NCBI RefSeq assembly: GCF_932526225.1 | Contig: NC_064037.1 | Coordinates: forward strand, 10,150,203 to 10,214,202 | DNA length: 64,000 nt | Direction: 5' to 3' | Source: Nematostella vectensis | Taxonomy: Eukaryota; Cnidaria; Anthozoa; Actiniaria; Edwardsiidae | In this document: one piece after another, positions 51,101 to 62,284 of the stretch | How the letters are laid out: every line of letters begins with the position of its first letter | Numbering within the stretch: position 1 is the stretch's first letter | Program-made: the position numbers and the translations under genes | The notes under the pieces: generated by a model | Databases searched by the model: none | Told to the model about the DNA's origin: nothing | The model's input: only the letters and a program-made list of their open reading frames with translations

Positions 51101-54100
51101 TTGATCCCATTTGATTAAACATAGTACCTTTAAATTGGTTTAGGCATCCATTGCAGTCACTTCTTTGGCAGCCCCAATAAAGGTGACAAAATACATGAGA
51201 GCAAACTGAGCCTAAACGAGAGAAAACACATTAAACTAACTGGTAAGTATTGCCTTTATGTATTCAACTATCAGATAACATAGACACATAGATGACAAAC
51301 ACAGGCAGAAGAAGAGCACGTAAGTGCTAAAATGGAACATTGAGGAGCATTCTACAGTGATCCCTAATCCAATCCCAAACACCAGATTAGTTAAGGGTGC
51401 AAAAGTTCCATGTCTTTCTTTATCGCTGTGAATTTTAAAAACACCCTGGTAAACAGTGCAGTTTTTTTAAGCTCCCAATGACATAGGAAAATCCCGGATT
51501 TTATCAGAGGGGTTGCATCACAAAATCAAACTTGTGGGGCCAAAGAAAAACGCTGAATCTTATCAACATGGTTTTGCCATGTTCTGCCTCTCCAACATCC
51601 ACTCCATATGAACTAGGGCTCACTGCTGTAACTCATGTTAAACAAGGTCAGACTCACAACAGTGACCACAATAGTGTCCATATTAACAAGGGGCCATTGT
51701 ACTGCAACTCATATTAATAAGGTCCCCACTCCCAGGCGCATACACAGGGGGTGTGTAGGGTGCGCGCGCACCCCCCTTGGCGGCCAAAAAGTGGGTCATT
51801 CCTTATAAGAGAATTTTCAAATAATATGCTCTTTTCATATGATACCTATGACTGCACACCCAGCCCCTCAGCCAATTCCGGGTAGGCGCCTGACTCTCAT
51901 AACAATGTCCATATTTACAAGCTCCCACTGTACTGTTACTCATATTTACAAGGTCCCCCTCCAGTAACAGTGTCCATATTAATGAAGTCCCACAATAACA
52001 TTGTCCATATTAACAAGGTCCCACTGTACTGTTACTCATATTTACAAGGTCCCCCTCCTGTAACAGCGTCCATATCAATGAAGTCCCACTATTGTATCAT
52101 TGTCCATATTTACGAGGTCCCACTGTACTGTTACTCATATTTACCAGGTCACCCCTCCTGTAACAGTGTCCATATTAATGAAGTCCCACAATAACATTGT
52201 CCATATTAAAAAGGCCCCACTGTACTGTTACTCATATTTACAAGGTCCCCTTTCTGTAACAGCGTCCATATCAATGAAGTCCCACTATTGTAACATTGTC
52301 CATATTAATGAGGTTCCACTGCACTGTAACTTAGTTTTACAGGTGGTGATCCTGCAAAAGTGCCCATATTAACGAGATCTCATTGTACTGTAACTCAAAA
52401 CTTTGACTTGTTATGCATCGACTCACATGTCAAAGGTGGAACGGCCGAAGATGCAGTTCCAGTCGAAGTGATTCCTGGGCGTCGGTCTGGCATATACTCT
52501 CGGCAGCATGTACAGATGATATGGGGGGAGCCAGGGTAGCAGGTGTAGGGGGAAGGGGTGGGGTGGTCAGTGTCTCCGCTAGCTGAGAGGTCAGTGCTAC
52601 TACTTGCAGCTAAAATAATTAAGAAAATAAACAAACATCTGGGCTTACTGACATACGGATTAACTGTGTGGATGACAGCCTTAAAGAAACAAAGATTAAA
52701 TTGTTCTAGCACTGTTTTAGTGGGGATTCGTAACCATTTAAGCCATTTTCCCCTCACCTCGGTCCACCTCTTGCCACTTATTGATAAAAATATTTGTATC
52801 AGCTAAAACGGATCTAAACAATTCATGACAAAAACTTCAAGAAAATGACTTTATTAAATTTTGGATATATTTGGTACACAAATTACAGGTGTATTTGGCA
52901 CATAAATGATTTGTCTGGTTTGCCAATGGTACAAAATTCTTTAGTATCTCTTTGCAGTGCACATGTGCAAGGTTTAACATCATGTCACTGATACATGGAA
53001 TGAGTGAATAGCTGTTTGAGTTACTGACTGACACATGGACAAACTTATAGGTTGATTTACTGTAACTGACGGACATTTAAAACAGCGAATTATGGTAAAG
53101 CATCTATGCCTTAATGTGTTTTTATTGCCAATTTCACAGTTTGATTGACACACATCAAATGTGATTGACAGTAGCTAGATCACTTCAAAAGCCTACCTGT
53201 CCGACAGCATTCTGAAGCAGAAAGTGGTGCTAAGGGTGATGATGTGGATGGCAACGTGGCAGATGATAATGCTGTGGTTGATGAAGTTGCAGGTGTTGAT
53301 GATGTTGATTCGCATGACGACATAGATAAAGATGCTCCAGATGGTTTTGCAGATGGTGTAGCTGCTGATGGTGTTGCTATAGATGATGGAATTGTCGTGT
53401 TGTAGGATGGGCACTGACGACAAAGTGGAGCAGAACTTCTGAAAACAACACAACATGCCATATAGTTTATTGCATTCCGGGCATCAAAATATTAGCATAA
53501 GGATACCATACTTGTATACATCTATTTCAAAAAAACATTGTCATCACAAACGGTACTTTTAAAAGTTATCACTGCTTTTAGGGATAATTACTCCTAAGAA
53601 TAAAGATAAGTAGACAGGCAATCACACAAGTTAAAATTTTCCTACGTTTAGTAGAAATATGGTATTTTTTTATGTTAGCACTGCAATGGTGGGGGATCTG
53701 TTGTATTATACACTTGGCATGTGTGCTGTAGACTATATTTCACTTGAATACTGTACCTTGGTCCTCTAAAGCCAAACAGTCCTCCAAGGGTGAGACTCGG
53801 TGGGCTTATGCTAGCAATACTACAAAGACAATAAACAGGGTAAGTTCTATAATGTATTCTATGTACAGTGTGATGTACAGCAACCATTAAGACAACAGAG
53901 AAATGACTTTTTAGGAGGCTTGTTTTCATGGCAGTTATTTGAAAATTCAAAATCCATTTCTCATCTGAGGATAGACATAACAGGCTATGAGGAGTCAAAT
54001 GGTTTATAGTTAGGCAGTAAAAATGGTGCTCCCAACCTTAATCATTGCAGTAGACGTAAAATTCCATGTCATATTTCACTTTTAAAGAGCCATTGTCAGC

Positions 54101-54357
54101 CAAACCTCTGTTATTAGTTTCATTATTGTAAGAAAAAATCTCAAAGTAACGGTCTAAAAATAAAATTCTGATGCTTTAATTACAAAACGCATTTGAAAAA
54201 TATCACAAATCAGCAGCTGTCTGAGACTCTTTTCATGTTAAAAAGCTGAATCCTCAAGACAACGTTCTTATTACATTCTGGGTAAAATGTCTTCCTCGTC
54301 GTCATCATCATCATCATCACTATCATCAGAGTGACTTGTACTTCCATATTCATCACT

Positions 54358-54392
<35 letters not shown>

Positions 54393-57300
54393 AGAAATCT
54401 CCTCTTCCCAAAATTGGCCAGCCAGGATTTAGTGCTCTACGTCTTCTTGGCTTCAGCTGTGATAGCAAGCGTATAAAAAGTGTTTTACAAGTTTTAAACA
54501 AGTCGCAGATTAATGATAAAAGTAAGAAAAGTACTTACCATATCTGTAGTGATTTTGTTTCTTGCATCCATTTCTTTGATTTCTTCATCAGAACGACACT
54601 TATCTGTTGGGCATAGTGATGATAATAAGGGATGACTCCTTTTGGTATCAAGTATACCGTGTAGCCTACCGTATCATCCTAGTATAGTGAGATGCTTGGG
54701 TACAGGGTTAGACCTCCATACCTGTCAACCTCTGGAAATCTCAAGGCTTGAGATTTTTTGGGGGGGAGGGGTGGGGTATATTAGTTTTTGGGGGTGAGGG
54801 GTGAGGTATACCATAACAGGTGTTTGCCTTATAGAAAGTTTTTGCGCACAAAGCCATTATAGATCTCACAAAGGTGCTAGATAAATTGTGCTACGCAAGG
54901 AATCTTTTTTGTTTTAATTATTTTAATAGAAAATAGGCAAAATGTCGATTTTAGAAAAAAATCAGAAACAATTAAAATCGCTAAAAAGCGGGAGAGTTGA
55001 CAGGTATGGACCTCACCCTGGTACTAGCTTAATTAAAATACTTTTAATTCAATAGCAACCCCTCCTATCCTCTGATTAGTTAGGGTATGAGCTCGTTGCA
55101 TGAGGGTTGGACCTCACACCAGTCTAGTACAACTAGAGTTACCTGGGTGAGCTCTAAGGTATGCTTCAACCAGGTTGTTGACAATGTGATTCTTGTTTAT
55201 TCTGGAGACAGTATTTCTACACTGGAAAATAAAGACACTTATATTTTTGTTTTGATTAGAATTTTTGATGGAATGGTGTAAAATGGGCACTGCAATTGTT
55301 GGGTTGTGACATGCTATAATGTACAGAAAGGACACATCTGACTGATGACTGACCTACTGATTGACCAAGCAACTAAGTGAATAACTGACTGATAGATAAT
55401 TGTTTAATTGAATTAGGGATATTCTAATTTCAAACTCTGACAATATATATTTGGCCTAGATGCCTTTTGCACTTAATCTTAGACTTCTTTGTAGATGACA
55501 CCATTAGTTTTACAGTGCACATTGATTTGACATTACTACAAAGATATTTATTTCTATTCCTGGATACTCACAGAAGGGCAATCTCTAGAGTGTTCCATCC
55601 ACTGCGAGTAGCATGACGCACAGAAACTATGCATGCATGGCTGCAGGCTAATGGAAAATGAATCAGACATTAGAGTCACATTTACATCATAACACTGCAA
55701 CAAAGAAAATTATTAAGCACTTTTAAATCATTTAGTAGAGAAGTCGATGAAAGATATTGGTATAGGATTGTGGTCAGGAACCGTGACCAGTCACATGTAA
55801 GGGTTTACATAACGGATGTAAGGGATTATGGGTGTATATATGCAATAATAGTAGGATAATAAAGCAGATGATCTAAGAATATTGTCATCATTTAAAGCAT
55901 CCAACCCAGAACATTACAATTGGTGTGATGGAGACAGCTGTTTCTATGTTTATTCTGGCTTGAATTTTCCAGTCAAAAGGACATATAGTCAATAGCAGAT
56001 ATCATTTGCATATTTCAAAGAAGTACCACTTGATTATGGTAATGCTAATGCCAGGATTTATTTCTGAGAACTATAGCATTTGCTTTACTATTCATTCAAC
56101 GCAAATAAAAAATATAGATATTTTGCAGAAAAATTTTTATAAACAGAAACAAATCTGTACAGACACTGGTACTGTATTTAACTTCTATAGTGTAATAAAT
56201 AAAATATGTGACCACCCAAGCACATAGCCATGGTTTGATAAAAATAAGATTCAAAGAAATATGAAGATTTGGCTGTTTCATTAAGAAAAGACTGATTTTA
56301 GTGGCTGGATGGGGGGTGGGGGGGAGGAGGGAGGGGTGGGGTGTGCTTCCTGAACACACAACAAGCTAATACTATAAGCACCTGCTATCAATGATAATCT
56401 AACGGTAAGTGGTCTTTATTAATTCCTAGATAGCCTAACTCACCTTATACAGTCATGAAAAATATCCTAAAATGAACAGAAAAAATATTGACCCATCAGT
56501 GATATGCATTCCTTACAAATATCAGACGTCTGATATTTGTAATCAAATTCTTTAGAGGTCACTGGTGATTGAATTTGCTCATACGAGCATTCAAGACCCC
56601 CTAATGTGTCATTGGCTAAGGGAGACAATAAACCCTCCAACATTGTGAAGTTAAAATTAGTACAAGAAAAATGATCAAAAAAGCCTTTAGCGAAAGGCAG
56701 ACTTTTGTACAGTACGAAGTTTCCACCCCAGTTAAAAGAACTCACATAATTAAAGACATGTCAGAATAAGCCAAGGGTATGATATATTATATGGTGCATT
56801 ACCTGACATATATTGCAGAGTAAAGTTTCCGCCAGCGAGTCTTGTGATCGAAGCTTGGGCACTTCAGCTGACATACTAGGTGTGGCATCCTTGCCGTCAT
56901 CAGGGTGTGGCTTCTTAGGTGTCGGTCCCTCTGGTTCACTAGTGCTGGCACTCTACCAGGAAAATTTGAGAGAAAATTAGGCAGAAAGGTAACTGAAAAA
57001 AGTTGGAATGTTTGAACTGAGACCGCAATTAAAATTATTGAAACATAAACTTGATTCAAAAACTGTTAAATTTTCTACTAAATATTAGGAAGTTTTCCCC
57101 TTTGTGAGCCACCAAGATTACACTAACGATCATCTTTTGTCAATTAGAAAGATAACTAATACAAAAAAAATTAAAATTTGTATTCATTTTGTCATCTTGG
57201 CCACTGCAAATTAGTTAATACTTCATAACCTTTTCCTGTATATTGTGTCAATATTTTTAATAAATTTGTTAGTTTTTAATCACAAATGACTATACGGTAC

Positions 57301-59890
57301 CCATTATTAGTTTTGCTATAAAATTCCCCCCACTTATCAACCTGAAATGTAGCCTTTTTTTCCTGTAATGTTTTTTTCTTCTCGTATCATCTATCATTTG
57401 TGTGGTCTTGATATTTTGTGAGATAAAGTTAAATAAAATTTGTCAATCTTTCCCCCTTCCCTCCCCTACACTCTGCAGACCCGTCACCAACTGTTACTTC
57501 AGAATTAGCTTTTTCTCCTAGGCAGAACCTATCATCACAATAACCCATTCTTCTTCTTTTCCCATGAAGGAGATCTTTTTTTCCAGGTCCCGTTATCACT
57601 CCCACCAACCCCCAACCCCCATTTTTCCTTTCCCCCTCCCCTCTAAAGATCCACCAGCACTAACCTCAGGATGAGCTCTCTTTCCTGCACGGGACCCATC
57701 ATCTGTTTGCGCCAGCTCTGTCCCATCCTTGCTGTCGTCTGATAAAATAGGTGTTTTTTCTATAAACATAGCATACAGTACCCTATGGTTAATGCTTATT
57801 TTAGCACCATGGCTGCTTATCTAATTTTTAAAGTCGGATAAGGGACTCAAACGACCAAACAGTATATACTGTACTGTTATCAACAATATAACAACTCCAA
57901 CTTTTAATACCATAAGTGTGTAAGCATCTTTCATTGTTCATCAAAACAAAAGAAAAAAAAACATACATCATACTCTCAACTTTTTGTGGTGGTAAAAGAA
58001 ATATCACACAGAATTCTCAGGTTGTTGCACTATCAGCATTTTAAATTGTTTTTTGACAGGGTTAAAAATTACCTAGGTCAAGCTCATACTCCTGTGTTTG
58101 GTCCAGAATTGCAGACCCTCCCTGTAAGCATTGAACATCTTGGTATATAAAGCCAATATCTGGAAAAAAAAATAAAACATAAACGTTACAGTTTTCTCTA
58201 GCACCATTGGTGCTATTGGTTATAAAGATTTTCTTAGTTAGTGTACATAGGTTAATCACAAAAAGACTTTTAGTTTCCTTCAATTAGTAGATACTGTTAC
58301 TTCTATTCCCTGCTGTATTTCAAACTTACTCAAATCTTTACGATGTACAAGATGAATTTCATCATTGTGACAGAGTTGAACTCTCTGTTGAGATAAAGGA
58401 GAAATGGGAAAACAAAGAGAATAAGATAATAAAGTAGGATAGCATTGCATGAATCCCATAAAGAAAGCTAAATAATGAAACATTACACATTACCTGACCA
58501 TTCTTAACCTTTCTGCCATTTACTAAAGTTCCATTGGTGCTGAAACCAAGAATTCAGGTAATAAGGTTACTTGCATTAAGACCTGACCTGACCTTTTCAA
58601 CAACACACTAAAATAAACACAGAAATGGTTGTGTCTAGAAAGAAATGATTTTTTTTCCTAAAAAGGCCCTTTCTGCAGTCACTGTTTACCAGACACTCTT
58701 ATTTGCTGCTCAAATCCCCTCATTCTGTACCTTTGGAACATTAACCCATGGGCACGGTTGAAAAAGTTGCTTTTGTTGTTGTTATTTTGCTGCCAAACGC
58801 CCAATTGCATGCATGCCTGACACAAAAAAGCCTTGTGATTTCTTAGAGCAAGAATCAAGTATCATATCAATGGCCATACTTCAATATGGTGTCTTTGATT
58901 CGGCTGCCCACCCCTCATCCCCCCCCCCCCCCCCCCCCGTCCACCTTCCCCTTATTAGAATTTATCAAAAGTATGTCTCAAATAACACATCGTGAAAGCA
59001 GACTATTAAAATATACTCTGTGTACTGTATATCTCTAATTTGATCTCTACCTTGTGTCGTAAAGCCATGTTATACCATCCTCATCTCTAGTTATATTGCA
59101 ATGGTGGCCAGACAGATATTTACAGGAAGCAAAACTGAGGTCACAATCTAAAAATAAAACATCTGCATCAAAAAGAAAGATATAGCAAGATGGACAGGTA
59201 TTCTGAAGTTTTTCTTAATAAATCTAAGAACAGCTGATAACCAGTGATATTATAGATGATCACAATGCAGAAAATTTTGAGAGGGACAAACATTTGTATA
59301 GGGCATTTGTATAGTTTCTACTAAGCGCTTTAGCATTTAAAATGCTTATGTCTATTAAGAATACACCCAATTGGTTTACAGCTTGTTGCCACCCAATTCA
59401 GGTCATGTGATGATTACTTCATTCATTTCTTTAGTCAAATTCAGGGCCGAGAAACAGAAAGATACTCCCCATGTCTTGATCGGGCATTGAGCCCGTTTCC
59501 GCGGAGGTGACAAGCCAATACACTAGACTACCAGTGTTTGAAGTCTCTACATACATGAAAGGGAATGGGTGGTAGCCCCACCAAGCATCTTACCTATGGG
59601 CATGCTTACGCTTATGTCGAAGCATTGTTTATGGCTATGGTACTGGGGAGGGACATGATCCGTGGTTCTTTATTATCGGGTGTGGTGCAAACGTTTTGAC
59701 GTGACAGACAAGAAACGTGCTCTTGTCGCCCTCAAGGTTTGACCACGATCGTACCACATATATTTATTACTTTCAAAACCTTACCTTGCGCTCTACCTAG
59801 CGTGAATTTGTTTTGACTGACGGTCACAGGGGACAGGCTTTCCTGCGTGTAAACAAGACGATAAAAAGTTTCATCAACTTCGGCCGCCAT
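48200..59890 (-). CDS. CHFR: E3 ubiquitin ligase CHFR (checkpoint with FHA and RING), complete, 21 exons, 667 aa
   Basis: CHFR is a nuclear ubiquitin ligase that delays entry into mitosis under microtubule stress. Exons: 59785-59890, 59051-59147, 58494-58539, 58330-58384, 58073-58159, 57665-57738, 56803-56952, 56444-56466, 55572-55647, 55143-55221, 54539-54603, 54275-54456, 53757-53819, 53197-53438, 52427-52609, 51128-51211, 50608-50678, 50330-50417, 49631-49747, 49185-49260, 48200-48239. All phases agree and the total is 668 codons (human CHFR is 664 aa). Order: FHA domain, linker, RING, KNHIVNNLVEAYLRAHPDKC helix, DARNKITTDM, acidic run, Ser/Thr/Ala-rich linker, cysteine-rich region, PBZ finger. 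The start MAAEVDETFYR has a strong context; an upstream in-frame ATG at about 59926 (MHHFRS) is possible. Exon 8 is only 23 bp. Confidence 0.95.
48712..48866. mobile_element. MITE-like element in CHFR intron 20
   Basis: Begins near ACCAGGATTGG with a G-run and GGTGCGCAGTTATAGGTAT, has an inner AAATGACCCACATTTTGG, and ends with GGTGCGCGCTAACCC, a C-run and GTGTACCCGCCTGGG. It shares ends and inner words with the element at 51735-51897. Confidence 0.6.
49725..49935. repeat. Degenerate tandem copies beside the exon 19 acceptor of CHFR
   Basis: The exon 19 border (GGTTATGGCGGATAGAG on the plus strand) is followed in the intron by two drifted blocks, AATAATGGCGATGATAG and GGTTATGGCGATGATGG. They are separated by (GT)n plus G-runs, and AAAAGAGATAACGG recurs as AAAAGAGATGACTTG. 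This looks like an old border duplication rearranged by simple-sequence growth. Confidence 0.4.
50697..50820. repeat. About 65-bp tandem duplication in a CHFR intron
   Basis: TGAATGAGGATGGGGTTGGG through CAACCTAAAAGATTTGTTT occurs twice head to tail with small changes, just upstream of the exon 17 acceptor. It does not include exon sequence. Confidence 0.75.
51640..52330. repeat. About 97-bp tandem repeat in CHFR intron 15
   Basis: TACTGTTACTCATATTTAC recurs at 51931, 52027, 52126 and 52222, alternating with GTCCATATTAATGAAGTCCC. Half-units of about 48 bp resemble each other (GTCCATATT-AC-AGGTCCCA). The first unit, at 51640-51733, is cut off from the rest by a MITE insertion. Confidence 0.8.
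51735..51897. mobile_element. MITE-like element inserted in the CHFR intron repeat
   Basis: Ends are CAGGCGCATACACAGGGGG and CCGGGTAGGCGCCTG, imperfect inverted repeats. The inner part (AAAAAGTGGGTCATTCC, GATACCTATGACTGCAC) is the reverse complement of words in the elements at 48712 and 42903, so these are one family. It interrupts the tandem repeat at 51640-52330. Confidence 0.65.
54295..54395 (-). repeat. Coding GAT/GAC trinucleotide repeat in CHFR exon 12
   Basis: Runs of ATC on the plus strand encode two poly-Asp tracts (11 and 7 Asp in a row) around SDEYGSTSHSDDS. They sit where vertebrate CHFR has a Ser/Glu/Asp-rich acidic segment, so the growth is tolerated in a linker. Confidence 0.9.
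55143..56952 (-). other. RING finger of CHFR
   Basis: Exons 7-10 encode LLCNICQDIFHDCIS, LQPCMHSFCASCYSQWMEHS and RDCPSCRNTV. The zinc ligands read C-x2-C, C-x-H-x2-C-x2-C and C-x2-C (C3HC4), starting at about residue 201, followed by INKNHIVNNLVEAYLRAHPD. The RING is split over four exons, one of them a 23-bp microexon. Confidence 0.92.
58073..59890 (-). other. FHA domain of CHFR
   Basis: Exons 1-5. Visible: FTLGRAQDCDLSFASCKYLS, GHHCNITRDEDGITW, STNGTLVNGRKVKNGQ, DEIHLVHRKDLNIGF. The GR, S-GHHC and TNGT-VNG signatures of the phosphothreonine-binding fold are all present, with the Arg, Ser and His/Asn contacts in place. Confidence 0.9.
59455..59550 (-). mobile_element. tRNA-derived SINE remnant
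   Basis: On the minus strand TGGTAGTCTAGTGTATTGG fits an A-box and GGCTCAATGCCCG a B-box, at the spacing of a tRNA gene. The cloverleaf is not complete and there is no clean acceptor stem, so a SINE head is more likely than a functional tRNA. Confidence 0.5.
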
Positions 59891-59893
59891 CTT
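59880..59893 (-). promoter_or_regulatory. YY1-type motif over the CHFR start codon
   Basis: On the coding strand CAAGATGGCGGCCG overlaps the start codon. AAGATGGCGGC is the classic YY1 element found at start sites of TATA-less housekeeping genes. It also gives the ATG a strong initiation context (A at -3, G at +4). Confidence 0.45.
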
Positions 59894-59967
59894 GTTATCG
59901 GTTGCATACGAGCGAAAATGATGCATTATGGGTGGAACACAGCGAGACCACAAAAAAGGGACAAAAG

Positions 59968-60797
59968 TAGTGTAGCCTAGTCTCCTGCGCAGCCGTCCTT
60001 AGTGTCATTAGGGACCTTAAGCAACGACAACGGCAACGCGGACGCCGACGGCAGAAAACAATGGAATTTGATTCAGAATTCAATAGCAGCACGTGGGAAT
60101 GCGTTCTGTCTGATACATTTCAGCCGTTTTCCGTAAAACCACGACTTGAAAACTCCAAGTTTCACGGTCAATTGAGGACGCTGACGTTTGCACTGTAAAC
60201 TCTAATAATCTTTGTTGTTGTTCTTGTTGTTGTTGTAATCTTTGTTTATCGAGGGTAGCATATTTAACCAGATATACAGTTTTCTAACATATGGCCCTCG
60301 GTTAGTAAGCACTGTCACTGGGGGTGGTCACGTCCCTTCGGTTCAGGTTAGATTAGTACAGCTTGAATAGACGGGACCTCCGGTTTAGTGTCCTCATCCG
60401 AGAAGACTGGAAACACGGGAGAATAACTTCAACTCAATTGTGACAAATTCGATTCAAGGCAGGAACCCGGAAAAATCCCCAGTTTGAGCCAGGATTCGAA
60501 CCTGGGCCACAGCGGTGAGAGGCCGACGCGCTAACACACTAGGCCACCCGTGCTTCCATTACAATTACGTTCGCCGCTGTAGAAATAATGTTTTTAGTTT
60601 ATTTTTATCTCTCTCTGACTATAATGTTTTGCTTATTCCATTGCAATTGAATTTTTATTGATCACTACGCGCGAAAACATCTTTTTCGATCGCGTTGTCC
60701 TAGCCGTCGTCGCCGTCCTTGCTTAAGGTCCCTAGTCTCGAATCCTTTCGAGACGGACACTAAGGACGGCTGCACTGGAGACTAAGTGTAGCCTGGA
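59968..60797. mobile_element. About 830-bp non-autonomous element with long inverted ends
   Basis: The left end GTAGCCTAGTCTCCTGCG, CAGCCGTCCTTAGTGTC, AGGGACCTTAAGCAACGAC is mirrored at the right end (TTGCTTAAGGTCCCTAG, GGACACTAAGGACGGCTG, GGAGACTAAGTGTAGCC). The arms are about 70-95 bp. There is no coding sequence. A SINE is nested in the middle. Confidence 0.65.
60205..60556 (-). mobile_element. tRNA-derived SINE nested in the fold-back element
   Basis: The tRNA-like head (60484-60556, minus strand) has A-box TGGCCTAGTGTGTTAGCGCG and B-box GGTTCGAATCCTGG. A tRNA-unrelated body follows to the left, and a (TTG)n-type run (60205-60236 on the plus strand) may be its 3' tail. The strong B-box suggests a fairly recent copy. 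Confidence 0.7.
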
Positions 60798-61046
60798 TCG
60801 CCTGGGAGATCAAGAGATACAAACGCTCTCTCTACTCGGTCTGGATGGGCGATTACATTCTACTGAGTCTTTTTCTTTAGCAATAGTGTGTAGACCAACA
60901 TATAAATAAGAGTTATGTTGAAGAAATCCAACCCACCCACCGCCGTGTATTATTATAGTTCATTACACTCTTTTTAGTTATAAGAACCTTTTTTAGAATC
61001 TTTATTAGAAAGTCCCAGCCTGAGATTTCACAAAATTTTTAAATTT

Positions 61047-61130
61047 AAGAAATATTTTTCTGATATCTTATCATCGGCATGTTCTTTAAAAAGAACATGC
61101 CGATGATAAGATATCAGAAAAATATTTCTT
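61047..61130. repeat. Perfect 41-bp palindrome arms with a 2-nt loop
   Basis: The left arm 61047-61087 and right arm 61090-61130 are exact complements (GATATCTTATCATCGGCATG on the left, CATGCCGATGATAAGATATC on the right) around the loop AA. It could extrude as a cruciform or, if transcribed, form a 41-bp hairpin. Confidence 0.95.
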
Positions 61131-61364
61131 TTTCAGTCCTGATGCGTTCTAAAATGCAGAATCAAATTGTTCTCATAATAACAATCTTATAGGAATTTCT
61201 TGGTACTAAAAACCTAACGTTCGGCTATGTAATGGGGCGAGGGGGAAGGGCTAATTCGATTCGGAGCGCTGATTTGGAACTAGCCGCTAAATCGAGCCTT
61301 TACTGTGTGGAAAGGTCAGTGGTCTTGCCGATCCTGCTTTAGCCCATCATCGCCACGGGCTTTT

Positions 61365-61740
61365 AGGCTAACTTCAAACGTCGCATTCGTCATGAACCGT
61401 ATTAAATGTAAGTGCATTGAAATAAAGCTGAAAAAAAAATGTTCGAAATAATTACCCATTAGCCTGCTTGCAGGCGGTACCCGTATTGCGGAAAACCCTC
61501 TCCGCTCGGTGATCGTGCGCCATCTTGTATTCTAAGCCGCGTGGTTCCTTGGGGCGAGCGCCCAATCACCGAGCGGAGAGGGTTTTCCGCAATAATAACA
61601 CCGAGTACCGCCTGCAAGCAGGCTAATTACCCATTTGCGTGCATTTGCATCGAATACGACTCGTGGACAACAAGTCGTCTGAGAATAACCTTAGGCTAAG
61701 TTCAAACGTCGTATTATCCATTAGTCGTATTCGATGCAAA
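61365..61740. mobile_element. Older element carrying the inserted MITE
   Basis: TTAGGCTAACTTCAAACGTC at about 61366 and TTAGGCTAAGTTCAAACGTC at about 61691 flank the MITE in direct orientation. GCATCGAATACGAC (61646) and GTCGTATTCGATGC (61723) form an inverted pair. The arrangement suggests nested or paired short elements; exact borders are uncertain. Confidence 0.4.
61461..61624. mobile_element. 164-bp MITE with long inverted repeats and 11-bp target duplication
   Basis: Ends AGCCTGCTTGCAGGCGGTAC and GTACCGCCTGCAAGCAGGCT are exact inverted repeats. The inner arms (ATTGCGGAAAACCCTCTCCG, CTCGGTGAT) also pair, so the whole element folds back. It is flanked on both sides by AATTACCCATT (61450-61460 and 61625-61635). 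A 9-11 bp duplication is typical of Mutator-like transposases, which would have to act in trans. Confidence 0.85.
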
Positions 61741-62284
61741 TTAATAAAGTAGATTGTTTAATCTTCAATTACATGTATTTGCATTGAATAATCGCCTACA
61801 AAAAGGCCTACAAAAAATGGTACACAGTCAGCACAGTTTGTATTTTGTTTTATTTCCAACGTCTGCATTTGTTTTTTATATCTATATTTACAAATTCACC
61901 TATTCTCCACAAAATATTCATCTTCTATACAATTGAAAATTACTCCCAAAAATATGGAATATTTATATGTTTACAACCTTTCAATGAATATCATTTACGA
62001 TCCCTCCCTTTAAAAAATCCCTTTTAAAATATACTACTGACTGGAGCCTAGTGCATTATCTAGATTTAAAAATATATATACAAGGAAGATATAAACAATT
62101 ATGACAATGTGTAGGCTACACGATATTTAAAAAAAATATTTTCTCTCTAAAATATAAAAGGACCTTTCCACTGTACCATTAGCTTATTCTTTATGATATG
62201 CTAGCATAAAAAAGGATTCGAAGGGGAGGTAAAAATAAATGCAGAAAAAAATAGTGGCTCATCTTGCTAAGCCTGCGTAGTACA

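Larger units (their letters stand above)
48200..52609 (-). other. CHFR C-terminal cysteine-rich region and PBZ zinc finger
   Basis: Exons 15-21 encode HIICTCCREYMPDRRPG, CSVCSHVFCHLYWGCQRSDC, NGCL, DMKFVDGCL, SEILKNCLAGKN, VICYRCGLRNFQDLAYQYRR, DIPADELPASVTSKPDCYWG and KNCRTQKNKPHHASRFNHIC. The last piece is the poly(ADP-ribose)-binding PBZ finger; its final His and Cys come from a separate 40-bp last exon (48200-48239). If that exon is missed, the reading frame appears to end early at TAC-TAA near 49178, just past the donor. Confidence 0.88.

Noticed and set aside
60484-60556. Functional tRNA gene
   Set aside because: A and B boxes are good, but the sequence is fused to a SINE body and I could not form a convincing acceptor stem.
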